Shown piece by piece: positions 26,413 to 35,104 of a stretch of 64,000 nt of DNA. Origin of the DNA: Sporosarcina cyprini (GTDB lineage Bacteria; Bacillota; Bacilli; Bacillales_A; Planococcaceae); assembly GCF_022048975.1 (NCBI RefSeq), contig NZ_JAKMHX010000023.1, positions 62,001-126,000 on the forward strand. Direction: 5' to 3'. The notes beneath the pieces are model-generated. The model was not told the origin of the DNA. It saw nothing but the letters and a program-made list of their open reading frames with translations, and ran no database searches. Each line of letters begins with the position of its first letter. Position 1 is the stretch's first letter. Position numbers and translations under genes: made by a program.

Positions 26413-27238
26413 TCAATTCCACTCCTCTCGACAAGCCATGTCCACGTAACCGGAATGCTGCATGGTTCGTCGGGCCATGCCCGTTTCCGATGGATAGCCC
26501 GTCTTCAATTGCTGCTTGGATGAAATATTTCGCGACCGTCACCGCTTCGCTTACTGGCTTTCCTTTTGCTAATTCTGCTGTGATGGCAGCTGCGAAGGTG
26601 CATCCTGTTCCATGAGTGTCCTTCGTTTCAACTCGTTTCGTTCGCAGCAAAAAGCGTTCCCCTGTGTTGCTAATAAAAAGATCCTCCGCAAATTCCGTAT
26701 CCTTTCGATGGCCGCCCTTTACTACAATCGCTTGCGTTCCCATTTCAAGCAGTTTATGCGCCGCCCGCTCCATATCGGAAAGAGTATGAATCGGCATACC
26801 GGTCAATGTCTCCGCTTCCGGGATATTTGGCGTCAGCACGGCGGCATTTGGAAGTAAATACTCTTTAAGTGCGTCGATAGCTGATTGTTGCAGCAGGGAG
26901 GCGCCTCCTTTCGCGATCATCACAGGGTCGATCACAAGTGGAAAGGCAGGATAGCTGCACAACGTCTCGGCAACTGCCTTAATTATTTCGGCAGAGAACA
27001 ACATCCCTGTTTTTGCGGCACCTACCGTAAAATCAGAAAGGACAGCATCAAGTTGAGCGGTCACAATGTCACATTCTATTGGCTGAACTGCATGGACACC
27101 AAGTGTATTTTGGGCAGTAACTGCGGTCAATACGGACGTTCCGAATGTACCGAGCTCTTGGAATGTCTTTACATCTGCTTGAATCCCAGCACCGCCGCCA
27201 CTATCGGAACCGGCAATTGTCAATGAAACAGGTATCAT
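26399..27238 (-). CDS. thiD: HMP/HMP-phosphate kinase ThiD
   Basis: A 279-residue ribokinase-fold enzyme that phosphorylates hydroxymethylpyrimidine and HMP phosphate. Motifs seen are TIAGSDSGGGAGIQADVKTF at the N-terminus, VIDPVMIAKGG, NIPEAETLTG and DTHGTGCTFAAAI (anion hole and catalytic Asp). The ATG overlaps the thiM stop by 4 nt. It acts between the salvage steps of tenA/thiM and thiE. Confidence 0.96.
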   Translation of the reverse strand: MIPVSLTIAGSDSGGGAGIQADVKTFQELGTFGTSVLTAVTAQNTLGVHAVQPIECDIVTAQLDAVLSDFTVGAAKTGMLFSAEIIKAVAETLCSYPAFPLVIDPVMIAKGGASLLQQSAIDALKEYLLPNAAVLTPNIPEAETLTGMPIHTLSDMERAAHKLLEMGTQAIVVKGGHRKDTEFAEDLFISNTGERFLLRTKRVETKDTHGTGCTFAAAITAELAKGKPVSEAVTVAKYFIQAAIEDGLSIGNGHGPTNHAAFRLRGHGLSRGVELIEKQ

Positions 27239-28041
27239 CTTCGTACCCCCTCCAGCTGGATTTGTGAGGAATCAATCAAAGATCCGTCCAATGAATGGAG
27301 AGCGTTCAACAAATGGATCGAAAAATCCCCTGGCCCTTCCGCCCTGGCTGCGGCCCATTCACCTGCCTTTTTATAAAAGGCGAGAGCTGAAGCAACGGCA
27401 TCCTTCGCATCGGCAGGTGCTGTTGCCAAAAATGCAGCACATACCGCGCTTAGCAGACAGCCCGCCCCTGTAATTCGTGTCATAAGTGGATGGCCACCGG
27501 TAATTCGCATGATTGTTTCGCCGTCGGTCATAACATCCACCTCACCTGTTACTGCCACAAGGCAGTGATGCTGTTGAGCCAATTTCTGTGCAACGGCGGC
27601 AATGTCAGCTGAACCTGATCCGGCATCCACTCCTTTTGCAGTCCATTCGACATTTGCCAGAGCGGCAATCTCGCCGGCGTTTCCTCGAATCAACATAACA
27701 TCAAGAGTCTGCAACAATCTTTCAACTGCTCGTTTGCGAAACGGCGTAGCACCGGCGCCAACAGGATCTACAATGACTGGTTTTCCGTGTTTATTCGCAC
27801 TTTTGCCTGCCTCAATCATCGCCTCCAACTTACTGGCATCGAGCGTTCCTATGTTTAATAAAGTGCAGGAGGAGAGGGCGGCAATATCAGCCGCTTCCTC
27901 GAAAGCATCCGCCATGATGGGCGAAGCGCCGAGTGCAAGCAAACCATTTGCTTGGAAATTAGCGACTACGATGTTCGTCATACAATGGATGAGTGGATTG
28001 TCCGCTCGCAGTTTATTAACGAAATTTACATCACTGCTCAT
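27235..28041 (-). CDS. thiM: Hydroxyethylthiazole kinase ThiM
   Basis: A 268-residue ribokinase-like enzyme that phosphorylates hydroxyethylthiazole. Motifs include PLIHCMTNIVVANFQANGLL, ASPIMADAFEEA, VIDPVGAGATPFR-type residues, RGNAGEIAAL and TGAGCLLSAV (catalytic Cys/GAGC). ATG 28041 overlaps the tenA stop (ATGA); a longer reading from 28110 would lie inside tenA and is rejected. It makes the thiazole phosphate used by ThiE. Confidence 0.95.
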   Translation of the reverse strand: MSSDVNFVNKLRADNPLIHCMTNIVVANFQANGLLALGASPIMADAFEEAADIAALSSCTLLNIGTLDASKLEAMIEAGKSANKHGKPVIVDPVGAGATPFRKRAVERLLQTLDVMLIRGNAGEIAALANVEWTAKGVDAGSGSADIAAVAQKLAQQHHCLVAVTGEVDVMTDGETIMRITGGHPLMTRITGAGCLLSAVCAAFLATAPADAKDAVASALAFYKKAGEWAAARAEGPGDFSIHLLNALHSLDGSLIDSSQIQLEGVRR

Positions 28042-28724
28042 CTGAGAACCACATCTTCCTCTGCAGTTGCCCACTGTTCTTTTGTCCAAGCCATCTCCCA
28101 AAATCGCCACTCATAATGGCTGCTTTTGATAAAATGTGCTTTCACTTCTTCACGCCTTGCCGGAGACAGCGCCTCCGTCAGTTGATTCAAGCGCGTGATT
28201 TGTTCATTTGTTGCCGCTTCGAACCATTCCGAGCTATAGGTAGCGATCCATTTGTCATAGATTGGATGCTCGGGCTTGGCGTCTTTTAAACGCTCTCCGA
28301 TTTCATAATAAAGCCAGTAACAAGGGAGCAAAGCAGAAAGGGTCGCAGCGAGATCGCCTTCCATGGCAGCTCTGTATAAATGGGAAGTATACTCATACGC
28401 CGCAGGAGCCGGCTTGAATTCAGCCAAATCCTTATCTGTTACGCCAAGCAGATTGAAAAATCCTTCGTGCAATGAAATTTCCGCCCCGCATGTCTCCTCG
28501 GCATGCTGAGCGAAACGTTTAACAGTCGGGAGGTCTTGGGCCTGTACGGCCGCCAGTGCATGTACCTTCGCAAAGTGTTTCAAGTAATAAGAATCCTGCA
28601 ATACATAATAACGAAACACGTCTTCCGGTAGCGTGCCTTCAGCGAGACTGCAGACGAATGGGTGTTGAAAGCTCGCTTCCCAAATGGCGTCGCATTCCTT
28701 CCGTACCTCTTCACAAAATGTCAT
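28038..28724 (-). CDS. tenA: Aminopyrimidine aminohydrolase / thiaminase II TenA
   Basis: A 228-residue helical protein that salvages the pyrimidine moiety of degraded thiamine. Catalytic features are present: the active-site Cys in LLPCYWLYYEIG, the aromatic pocket YVLQDSYYLKHF and the C-terminal glutamate in WEMAW. ATG 28724 is 9 nt after AAAGGAG; TTG 28730 is too close to it. It is the first gene after the TPP riboswitch and terminator, and the operon contains only salvage and joining steps, with no thiC or thiG. Confidence 0.95.
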   Translation of the reverse strand: MTFCEEVRKECDAIWEASFQHPFVCSLAEGTLPEDVFRYYVLQDSYYLKHFAKVHALAAVQAQDLPTVKRFAQHAEETCGAEISLHEGFFNLLGVTDKDLAEFKPAPAAYEYTSHLYRAAMEGDLAATLSALLPCYWLYYEIGERLKDAKPEHPIYDKWIATYSSEWFEAATNEQITRLNQLTEALSPARREEVKAHFIKSSHYEWRFWEMAWTKEQWATAEEDVVLR

Positions 28725-28756
28725 CTCCAACCACTCCTTTGTCTTGTTGGAAAACC

Positions 28757-28799
28757 AAAAAAGCCGCCTTCATTCAACACAACGTTGAAGAAAGCGGCT
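28757..28799 (-). terminator. Riboswitch-controlled terminator upstream of tenA
   Basis: On the minus strand AGCCGC, a long imperfect stem through TTCAACGTTG, and GGCGGCT are followed by TTTTTTGG. It lies between the TPP aptamer and tenA, so it is the expression platform: TPP binding should favour the terminator and shut off the operon. Confidence 0.9.
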
Positions 28800-28839
28800 C
28801 GCAAATCAGGCGGAATATCCCCTAGGAAGACGTGCGAAT

Positions 28840-28930
28840 CCACTTCCCTCCGCTGGTATGATCCAGATCAGGTTCAAAGGGTCCATGTATCCATACACGT
28901 CTCAGTCTTTCACAAAGACTCCCCTAGTGG
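28840..28930 (-). promoter_or_regulatory. TPP riboswitch aptamer (THI box)
   Basis: Minus-strand reading gives CCACT (P1 5' strand), then ...GACTGAGACG... (the CUGAGA pyrimidine-sensing loop), ...CCCTTTGAACCTGATCTGG..., ATCATACCAGCGGAGGGAAG, and AGTGG closing P1. These are the universally conserved TPP aptamer segments in the right order. It controls tenA-thiM-thiD-thiE-thiW. Confidence 0.97.
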
Positions 28931-29001
28931 TCTATCCTTTTTAGTTTTCACCATCACTATAACACAGTTTCCAAGTTTATCAAGCAGGGAAGAGGAACCA
29001 G

Positions 29002-29550
29002 TCATGTAGCGCTTGGTTTTCCCGTATCCGAACTGACACAGAGAAATACAACGTCCGCATCGCTCCGGTTATACCAGTAATGCGATTCCTGAGCACTGTA
29101 AAATAATGATTCCCCTTTTGTCAGCTCATGCTGGTTTCCTGCAACTTCGACTGAGAGAACGCCATCCAGTACATATACAAATTCCTGTCCAGAGTGGATA
29201 ATCGGCTGCCCGCCATCTTCGCCAGGTTCTAGTGTCACCCGCATTGGCATGAAATCCAGCGAATCCAATCCAGGCGCCAAGTTTTGATAATGGATGCCCG
29301 ACGTGGCAATCCGGTCAATCATCAAGGATCCGCCGGGCTGTTCAGGCGCCTCCTCGTCAAAAAAATGGCCGGGACTGACATGGAGGACCATCGCAATTTT
29401 CTTTAACGATTCAAGTGTAGCTGACGATTTACCCAGTTCCAGCTGGGATAGGAAACTGATCGAGAAGCCGGTTGCATCCGCGATTTCCTTCAGCGTGAGC
29501 TTTCTTTGTTTCCTGATGGATCTGATCTTCAGGCCCAGTTCCTTAGACAT
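29002..29550 (-). CDS. XRE-type regulator with C-terminal cupin domain
   Basis: A 182-residue transcription factor. Residues 6-60 form the helix-turn-helix (LTLKEIADATGFSISFLSQLELGKS); residues 100-172 form a cupin (GEDGGQPIIHSGQEFVYVLDG ... GESLFYSAQESHYWYN) that probably binds the effector or a metal. This HipB/PuuR-like architecture often controls amino acid or amine metabolism. It is divergent from the MFS transporter/cyclodeaminase pair, and both promoters carry palindromes, so it is the likely regulator of that pair. Confidence 0.88.
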   Translation of the reverse strand: MSKELGLKIRSIRKQRKLTLKEIADATGFSISFLSQLELGKSSATLESLKKIAMVLHVSPGHFFDEEAPEQPGGSLMIDRIATSGIHYQNLAPGLDSLDFMPMRVTLEPGEDGGQPIIHSGQEFVYVLDGVLSVEVAGNQHELTKGESLFYSAQESHYWYNRSDADVVFLCVSSDTGKPSAT

Positions 29551-29571
29551 CCAAGTCGCATCCTTTTTTCA

Positions 29572-29583
29572 GAAATTAATTTC
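29572..29583. promoter_or_regulatory. 12-bp perfect palindrome upstream of the XRE-cupin gene
   Basis: GAAATTAATTTC lies 21 bp upstream of the XRE-cupin start codon. It could be an autoregulatory operator, but an AT-rich palindrome of this length can arise by chance. Confidence 0.35.
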
Positions 29584-29599
29584 AAATAAAAATTCGATA

Positions 29600-29657
29600 T
29601 TGACAGACTACTATTTGTTGATTAACATTATAACAAAATTGAAGTGTCACTTCAATT
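29600..29657 (+). promoter_or_regulatory. Promoter and 21-bp operator palindrome of the MFS/cyclodeaminase unit
   Basis: TTGACA (29600-29605) and TAACAT (29623-29628) are 17 bp apart, a plausible sigma-A promoter. Directly downstream lies a perfect inverted repeat AATTGAAGTG-T-CACTTCAATT (29637-29657), covering the expected start site, where a repressor would block transcription. The divergent XRE-cupin protein is the obvious candidate. Confidence 0.65.
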
Positions 29658-29682
29658 TACAGTGAACTTAGGGGGTAAGTGT

Positions 29683-31011
29683 ATGGAGAAAAGGGATATG
29701 AGAAGGGTATTAATTGCAAGTTTAGTCGGAAGCTCCATCGAATGGTTCGATTATTTCCTTTACGGAACCGTGGCGGCTCTTGTCTTTAATACGATGTTTT
29801 TCGTTTCGGAAGATCCGTCGATCGGTTTAATACTAGCTTATGCATCATTTGCGTTGTCGTTTTTTATCCGTCCGCTTGGGGGAGTCATTTTTAGTCATAT
29901 CGGAGATAAAATCGGACGCAAGAAAACGCTTGTATTGACGTTAAGTCTCATGGGGATTGCGACATTTGGAATGGGGCTGCTACCTACCTATTATGCGATC
30001 GGCATTTGGGCACCGATTCTATTGATCACCTTGCGGCTTATTCAAGGGCTGGGCATCGGGGGCGAGTGGGGAGGCGCCATGTTGCTCGCTGTTGAATATG
30101 CACCGAAGGAAAAGCGCGGTTTTTTTGGATCTGTTCCGCAAATGGGCGTTACAATCGGGATGGTACTCGGGACGTTTGCTTTGTCTATCATGACTTTGCT
30201 TCCGGAAGAAGCCTTCATGAGCTGGGGATGGCGGGTGCCGTTCCTATTAAGTTCCTTGCTCGTCCTGTTTGGTCTCTGGATTCGTAAAGGCATTGAGGAA
30301 ACGCCGTCATTCCGAGAAGTGAAAGCAAAGGGATCTATTCCGAAGGTGCCGGTTGTTGATACATTTAAATACCATTGGCGTGAGGTCTTGATCGCCATCG
30401 GAGCAAAAGTTGTTGAAACCGCGCCGTTTTATATTTTTGGGACATTTGTCGTTTCCTATGCGACGCAGCATGTAGGCCACTCGAGCAATGAAGTGCTAAT
30501 GGCTGTCATGGTCGCAACCATTATTACAACAATCTTGATTCCAATAATGGGACGCCTGTCTGATAAGGTTGGCAGAAAGCCACTCTATGTGTATGGCACC
30601 GTTGCGATGGGACTCTATGCGTTTCCGTATTTCTGGCTGTTGCATCAAGGTTCGAACCTGATGATGTTTATTGCGACAATTGTTGGCCTTGGTATCATCT
30701 GGTCACCAATTACGGCTGTTCTCGGAACGATGTTTTCGGAAATCTTTTCAGCTGAAGTCAGATATACGGGCATTTCACTTGGGTATCAAATTGGGGCAGC
30801 ATTAGCAGGCGGAACAGCGCCTTTGATTGCCACAGCGTTGCTTCTAAAGTTCAATAATTCGTATGTTCCAGTTGCTTTATATATCATTTTTACAGCCGGC
30901 GTATCACTGCTTGCCATTTGGGCAGTTCGTGACCGGAGAGACCAGCACTTGGACGACATAACGGCCGTACCTGCGGAAAAGACGACGATTGGCAATAAAG
31001 AGTTCAGCTAA
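29683..31011 (+). CDS. MFS transporter, metabolite:H+ symporter (MHS/ShiA-ProP-like) family
   Basis: A 442-residue, 12-helix transporter. It opens with SLVGSSIEWFDYFLYGTVAAL and has GDKIGRKKTL and GRLSDKVGRKPL loops and RLIQGLGIGGEWGGA, all typical of MHS symporters for compounds such as shikimate, proline/betaine or dicarboxylates. ATG 29683 has GGGGG 8 nt upstream; an upstream in-frame start lies within the operator region and is rejected. It is 19 bp upstream of the cyclodeaminase-family gene. The substrate is probably an amino acid or derivative; not certain. Confidence 0.88.
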   Translation: MEKRDMRRVLIASLVGSSIEWFDYFLYGTVAALVFNTMFFVSEDPSIGLILAYASFALSFFIRPLGGVIFSHIGDKIGRKKTLVLTLSLMGIATFGMGLLPTYYAIGIWAPILLITLRLIQGLGIGGEWGGAMLLAVEYAPKEKRGFFGSVPQMGVTIGMVLGTFALSIMTLLPEEAFMSWGWRVPFLLSSLLVLFGLWIRKGIEETPSFREVKAKGSIPKVPVVDTFKYHWREVLIAIGAKVVETAPFYIFGTFVVSYATQHVGHSSNEVLMAVMVATIITTILIPIMGRLSDKVGRKPLYVYGTVAMGLYAFPYFWLLHQGSNLMMFIATIVGLGIIWSPITAVLGTMFSEIFSAEVRYTGISLGYQIGAALAGGTAPLIATALLLKFNNSYVPVALYIIFTAGVSLLAIWAVRDRRDQHLDDITAVPAEKTTIGNKEFS

Positions 31012-31030
31012 GAAAAGAAAGAGGGATCAT

Positions 31031-32026
31031 ATGATTACAATGAATGAAGCGCAAATAATGGAAATGTACGGCATGAAAGACGCCGTGCGAGATGTAGCGG
31101 ATGTGCTCCATTCACTTGCGGCCGGAAAGGTGGAAAACCCGTTACGGACAGTCATTGAGTTCCCCGAACAAGATGCATCCATTCTTTATATGCCTTGTGC
31201 AGACATGGCCGAAGGCATCGCGACGAATAAAACGGTATCGATCTTCCCGGGAAATCCCAAAGTGAACGGGCTGCCGACGACCCAAGGGGTAATCTTAGTC
31301 ACGGATGCCACTAATGGCCGGCATCTCGCTCTCTTGAATGCATCCTATTTAACGAGATTGCGGACTGGCGCTATGAGCGCACTGGCTACAGAACGTTTGG
31401 CAAGACCGAACGCCTCCGTCTTATGTGCAATCGGAACCGGGGGAATGGCTTATGAACAAGTTCTCGGTGTGCTGGCGGTCCGTTCCATTCAGGAAATTCT
31501 GCTAGTCAATCCGACTGAATCAAAAGCGATGGCATTTGCAGAACGTCTACGAACGGAAGGAAGAGTAGGAGAGGACGTTCAAATCGAAGTGGTGAAAGAC
31601 GTCGATTCTGCTGTTCGACGTGCGGACATCATCAACTGTGCAACCCGGTCAGCTACACCGGTATTCAGCGGGAAGGCCGTACAGCCCGGAACCCATGTGA
31701 ACGGAGTGGGCTCCTATTTGCCTCATATGCGGGAAGTCGATCATAATTTTATTTTTAACTGTACTAAAATTGTAGTGGATGATTTGCACGGCGTGAAAGA
31801 AGAGGCGGGCGAACTGATCCACGCCGCCGAGCAGACAGGCTGGTCATTCGACAATGTACATGGAGAACTCGTCGACCTTGTCACTGGGCAAATCAAAGGA
31901 CGCGAACAGGATGAGGAAATCACTTTCTTCAAATGTGTGGGTGCAGCCTATTTTGACCTTGCTGTTTCGAAAGGGGTTTACCTGAAAGCGGAGAAGGAAG
32001 GCCATGGCGCAAGAGTGGATATATAA
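31031..32026 (+). CDS. Ornithine cyclodeaminase / mu-crystallin family enzyme
   Basis: A 331-residue NAD(P)-dependent enzyme. The family signature LTRLRTGAMSALATERLARP, the Rossmann segment CAIGTGGMAYEQVLG, and the INCATRSATPVF and VNGVGSYLPHMREV sections are all seen. Members include ornithine cyclodeaminase, alanine dehydrogenase (Archaeoglobus type), ketimine reductases and N-methyl amino acid enzymes; the exact substrate cannot be read. ATG 31031 follows GAGGGATC and is preferred to 30989, which would overlap the transporter. Co-transcription with an MHS transporter suggests catabolism of an imported amino acid-like compound. Confidence 0.85.
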   Translation: MITMNEAQIMEMYGMKDAVRDVADVLHSLAAGKVENPLRTVIEFPEQDASILYMPCADMAEGIATNKTVSIFPGNPKVNGLPTTQGVILVTDATNGRHLALLNASYLTRLRTGAMSALATERLARPNASVLCAIGTGGMAYEQVLGVLAVRSIQEILLVNPTESKAMAFAERLRTEGRVGEDVQIEVVKDVDSAVRRADIINCATRSATPVFSGKAVQPGTHVNGVGSYLPHMREVDHNFIFNCTKIVVDDLHGVKEEAGELIHAAEQTGWSFDNVHGELVDLVTGQIKGREQDEEITFFKCVGAAYFDLAVSKGVYLKAEKEGHGARVDI

Positions 32027-32032
32027 TATAGA

Positions 32033-32063
32033 AGAAAAACGGCCTTGTGAGGGCCGTTTTTCT
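32033..32063. terminator. Bidirectional terminator between the cyclodeaminase and ABC transporter genes
   Basis: AAAAACGGCC and GGGCCGTTTTT flank a TTGTGA loop, with T-tracts on both strands. It serves the plus-strand gene ending at 32026 and the minus-strand operon ending at 32095. Confidence 0.92.
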
Positions 32064-32094
32064 ATTTGAAGAAAGAAGACGTTCTCTTCTTTTA

Positions 32095-33126
32095 TTAAAA
32101 GACAGCTTCTTCAAACCCTTTTGCTGCAATCGCTCCGTTCTCAATCTTCTCTACAAAATGGCAAGCCGCTTGATGTCCTGCTTTCATATCACGATGAGTA
32201 GCCAGTTCTGGCACATCCGTCTTGCATTTCGCTTGTGCAAAAGGACATCTGGTATGGAATCGGCACCCAGAAGGCGGATCAATTGGCGAAGGCACATCCC
32301 CAGTTAGGACGATATGCTTTTTTTCGCGAGTCGGGTCCGGCACCGGGATGGCAGATAGCAATGCCTTTGTATAAGGGTGTTTCGGGCTTTCGAAAATTGA
32401 ATGTTTATCACCGATTTCTACGATTTTCCCAAGGTACATGACGATGACACGGTCTGAAATATGACGGACAACGCCTAAGTCATGGGAAATAAATAAATAA
32501 GTCAACTGGAATTCCTCTTGTAACTCCTCCAATAGGTTTAGCACTTGCGCTTGAATTGAAACATCCAGAGCGGAGACTGCTTCGTCACAAATAATCAGTT
32601 TTGGATCGACTGATAAGGCGCGGGCTATTCCGATCCGCTGTCGCTGACCGCCTGAGAATTCATGTGGATAACGATCCGCTTGGTATTCATTTAACCCGAC
32701 AGTCTCCAGTAATTCAATAATACGCTTCCGCCTGTCTTTGGCGGGCAGCACTTTCTGGATGGTCATCGCTTCATCCAATACATCCGCTACTGTTTGCCGT
32801 GGATTGATGGATGCGTACGGATCTTGGAAAATGATTTGCAAGTCTTTTCGATGCTTTCGCATGTTGCGCTTGGATAAAGTCGTCAGCTCTTCTCCGTTGA
32901 ATACAACAGACCCCTCCGTCGGTTCCTCGAGCCGGAGAATAGCCCGGCCGGTAGTCGATTTTCCACAGCCCGATTCACCTACGATGCTGACCGTTTCTCC
33001 TTCGTAAATGGTAAAGCTAATATCATCGACCGCTTTCACATAATTGACAGTCCGGCCCATCATGCCGCCTTTAATCGGAAAATACTGTTTCAGTCCTTCG
33101 ACCTTCAGCAATTCTTTTTTCGCCAT
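32095..33126 (-). CDS. Oligopeptide/dipeptide-type ABC transporter ATP-binding protein (OppF/DppF-like)
   Basis: A 343-residue ATPase. It has Walker A GESGCGKST, signature FSGGQRQRIGIARAL, Walker B LIICDEAVSALD and the C-terminal oligo_HPY region with the cysteine cluster CRFHTRCPFAQAKC found in this subfamily. ATG 33126 has an excellent GGAGGTGATGG site, which makes it overlap the preceding oppD-like gene by 56 nt in another frame. It energises import with the OppD-, OppB- and OppC-like proteins upstream. Confidence 0.95.
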   Translation of the reverse strand: MAKKELLKVEGLKQYFPIKGGMMGRTVNYVKAVDDISFTIYEGETVSIVGESGCGKSTTGRAILRLEEPTEGSVVFNGEELTTLSKRNMRKHRKDLQIIFQDPYASINPRQTVADVLDEAMTIQKVLPAKDRRKRIIELLETVGLNEYQADRYPHEFSGGQRQRIGIARALSVDPKLIICDEAVSALDVSIQAQVLNLLEELQEEFQLTYLFISHDLGVVRHISDRVIVMYLGKIVEIGDKHSIFESPKHPYTKALLSAIPVPDPTREKKHIVLTGDVPSPIDPPSGCRFHTRCPFAQAKCKTDVPELATHRDMKAGHQAACHFVEKIENGAIAAKGFEEAVF

Positions 33127-34132
33127 AGACCATCACCTCCGATTCGCCTTCCCATTTTTCAGAATAAATCCAGCAACGGACATCATTCCCCTGCGGATCT
33201 TTCATTAATTCTGGCATTTCTCTCTTGCATAGATCGGTCGCAGCCGGACATCTTGGTGCAAAGCGGCACCCGGCCGGCATGTCTTTTGGATTCGGCACAT
33301 TGCCTCGGATCGGTTCCAACTTCTTCACTTCGACGTCATGACGGGGCAATGAATTCATTAAACCGATTGTATACGGGTGCTTCGGTTTTTGGAACAGTGT
33401 CAGAACATCTGAATACTCAACGACCTGTCCGGCGTACATAACGGCAACAAAATCGCATGTTTCTGCAACGACTCCTAAATCATGCGTTATCATAATGACT
33501 GACATGCCTAAACGCTTCTGCAATCCCCGGATTAGACCGAGAATCTGAGCTTGAATCGTAACATCCAATGCAGTTGTCGGCTCATCGGCTATCAATATTT
33601 CAGGATTACAGGCGAGGGCCATAGCGATCATGACCCTTTGCCGCATACCGCCTGATAGTTCATACGGATACTGCTTGACTCGTTTATCAGGAGAAGGTAT
33701 GCCGACAAGCTTCAATAAGTCGACAGAACGGACAAGCGCCGCTTTTTTCGACAAGTTCTGATGCTTCATGATGGATTCGCTAATTTGCTGGCCTACTGTA
33801 AAAACAGGATTCAGAGACGTCATTGGCTCCTGAAATATCATAGAAATTGCATTTCCGCGCAAATCTCGCATTTTCTTGTCAGAATAGGATAGAATATTTT
33901 CCCCTTTAAATAAAACCTCACCGCTCTTTATTTCCCCATTAGTTGCCAACAGTTTCAGAATGGATAATGCAGTAATACTCTTCCCGGAACCCGATTCTCC
34001 AACAATCCCGAGGGTTCCTCCCGCTGGAAGTGTAAAATTGACACCGTCGACCGCTTTCACTTCTCCTTCATCTGTATGGAAAGATGTGCGGAGATTCCGC
34101 ACCTCCAGTAATGCCTCTGTCAAGATGGCCAC
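33071..34132 (-). CDS. Oligopeptide/dipeptide-type ABC transporter ATP-binding protein (OppD/DppD-like)
   Basis: A 353-residue ATPase. It has Walker A GESGSGKS, LSGGMRQRVMIAMAL signature, Walker B ILIADEPTTALD and the C-terminal cysteine motif CRFAPRCPAATDLC. The last 25 or so residues extend past the usual end and are encoded over the start of the oppF-like gene. It follows the OppB-like gene by 16 bp in the same operon. Confidence 0.95.
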   Translation of the reverse strand: MAILTEALLEVRNLRTSFHTDEGEVKAVDGVNFTLPAGGTLGIVGESGSGKSITALSILKLLATNGEIKSGEVLFKGENILSYSDKKMRDLRGNAISMIFQEPMTSLNPVFTVGQQISESIMKHQNLSKKAALVRSVDLLKLVGIPSPDKRVKQYPYELSGGMRQRVMIAMALACNPEILIADEPTTALDVTIQAQILGLIRGLQKRLGMSVIMITHDLGVVAETCDFVAVMYAGQVVEYSDVLTLFQKPKHPYTIGLMNSLPRHDVEVKKLEPIRGNVPNPKDMPAGCRFAPRCPAATDLCKREMPELMKDPQGNDVRCWIYSEKWEGESEVMVYGEKRIAEGRRTETVFSD

Positions 34133-34148
34133 CCCACTTTCACTTAAA

Positions 34149-35090
34149 TTAATTCAGATCGATCCGTTTGTTCAACAGTCGATACGAAATGTCGACTAGG
34201 AGATTGACGAATACGAAAAGGAATGAAATTACGAGAACGGTTCCTTGGACAATCGGAAAGTCTCTTGTCCGAATCGCATCAATCGTCAAGCGTCCCATTC
34301 CGTTAATTGCAAAGATCGACTCCGTTAATACCGCTCCGCCAAGAAAACCGCCGAATTCCAGTCCAACGACTGTTATGACAGGAATCAACGCGTTCTTCAG
34401 CGCATGACGATATATGACAATTCGCTCGCTCATGCCTTTTGCGCGGGCTGTACGGATATAATCCTGCCCGATCACTTCAAGCATGGACGATCTTGTCATC
34501 CTAGCAATAATGGCAGCTCCTCCCGTACCAAGAGTGATGACTGGCAAAATAATCTGGCGCCAATCGTCTCCCCATCCGGACGCCCGCATTTTCATGAATT
34601 CCGGCATCCAATCGGGCCCGATGGCAAACCATTGGATAAGCATGAGGCCGAACCAGAAATTCGGCATGGAAAGCCCGAATAACGCGATGAGCATGATTGT
34701 AATGTCAGACCATGTATAATGTCGCACCGCAGAGATAATTCCAGCAATCAACCCTAAAAATACGGCAAGGATCGTGGCGTAGAATGAGAGTTCGACGGTC
34801 GTCCAAAATCGGGCTTTAATCTCATCCATTACGGGACGTCCGCTTCGTATGGAATTTCCAAGATCGCCTTGTACTACGTTTTTCATGTAGTTGACATATT
34901 GAACAGGAGCAGGTTCATTTAGTCCTAATTTTTCACGGATTTGTTCCACAGTTTTGGGAGAAGCTCCTTCACCGGCGATGATCTGGGCCGGATCTCCTGG
35001 AATTAAATACATTAACGAGAAAACGAGAATGGAGACGCCAATCAGGACTGGAATTGTCTGGAGCAGGCGTCTGATAATAAATTTTGACAC
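34149..35090 (-). CDS. Peptide-type ABC transporter permease (OppB/DppB-like)
   Basis: A 313-residue permease with six helices. The start FIIRRLLQTIPVLIGVSILVFSLMYLIPGDP and the coupling-loop EAA motif YIRTARAKGMSERIVIYRHALKNA-type residues are diagnostic of the DppB/GsiC family. It pairs with the OppC-like permease 14 bp upstream. Confidence 0.95.
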   Translation of the reverse strand: MSKFIIRRLLQTIPVLIGVSILVFSLMYLIPGDPAQIIAGEGASPKTVEQIREKLGLNEPAPVQYVNYMKNVVQGDLGNSIRSGRPVMDEIKARFWTTVELSFYATILAVFLGLIAGIISAVRHYTWSDITIMLIALFGLSMPNFWFGLMLIQWFAIGPDWMPEFMKMRASGWGDDWRQIILPVITLGTGGAAIIARMTRSSMLEVIGQDYIRTARAKGMSERIVIYRHALKNALIPVITVVGLEFGGFLGGAVLTESIFAINGMGRLTIDAIRTRDFPIVQGTVLVISFLFVFVNLLVDISYRLLNKRIDLN

Positions 35091-35104
35091 GTTGATGCCC
35101 CTCC

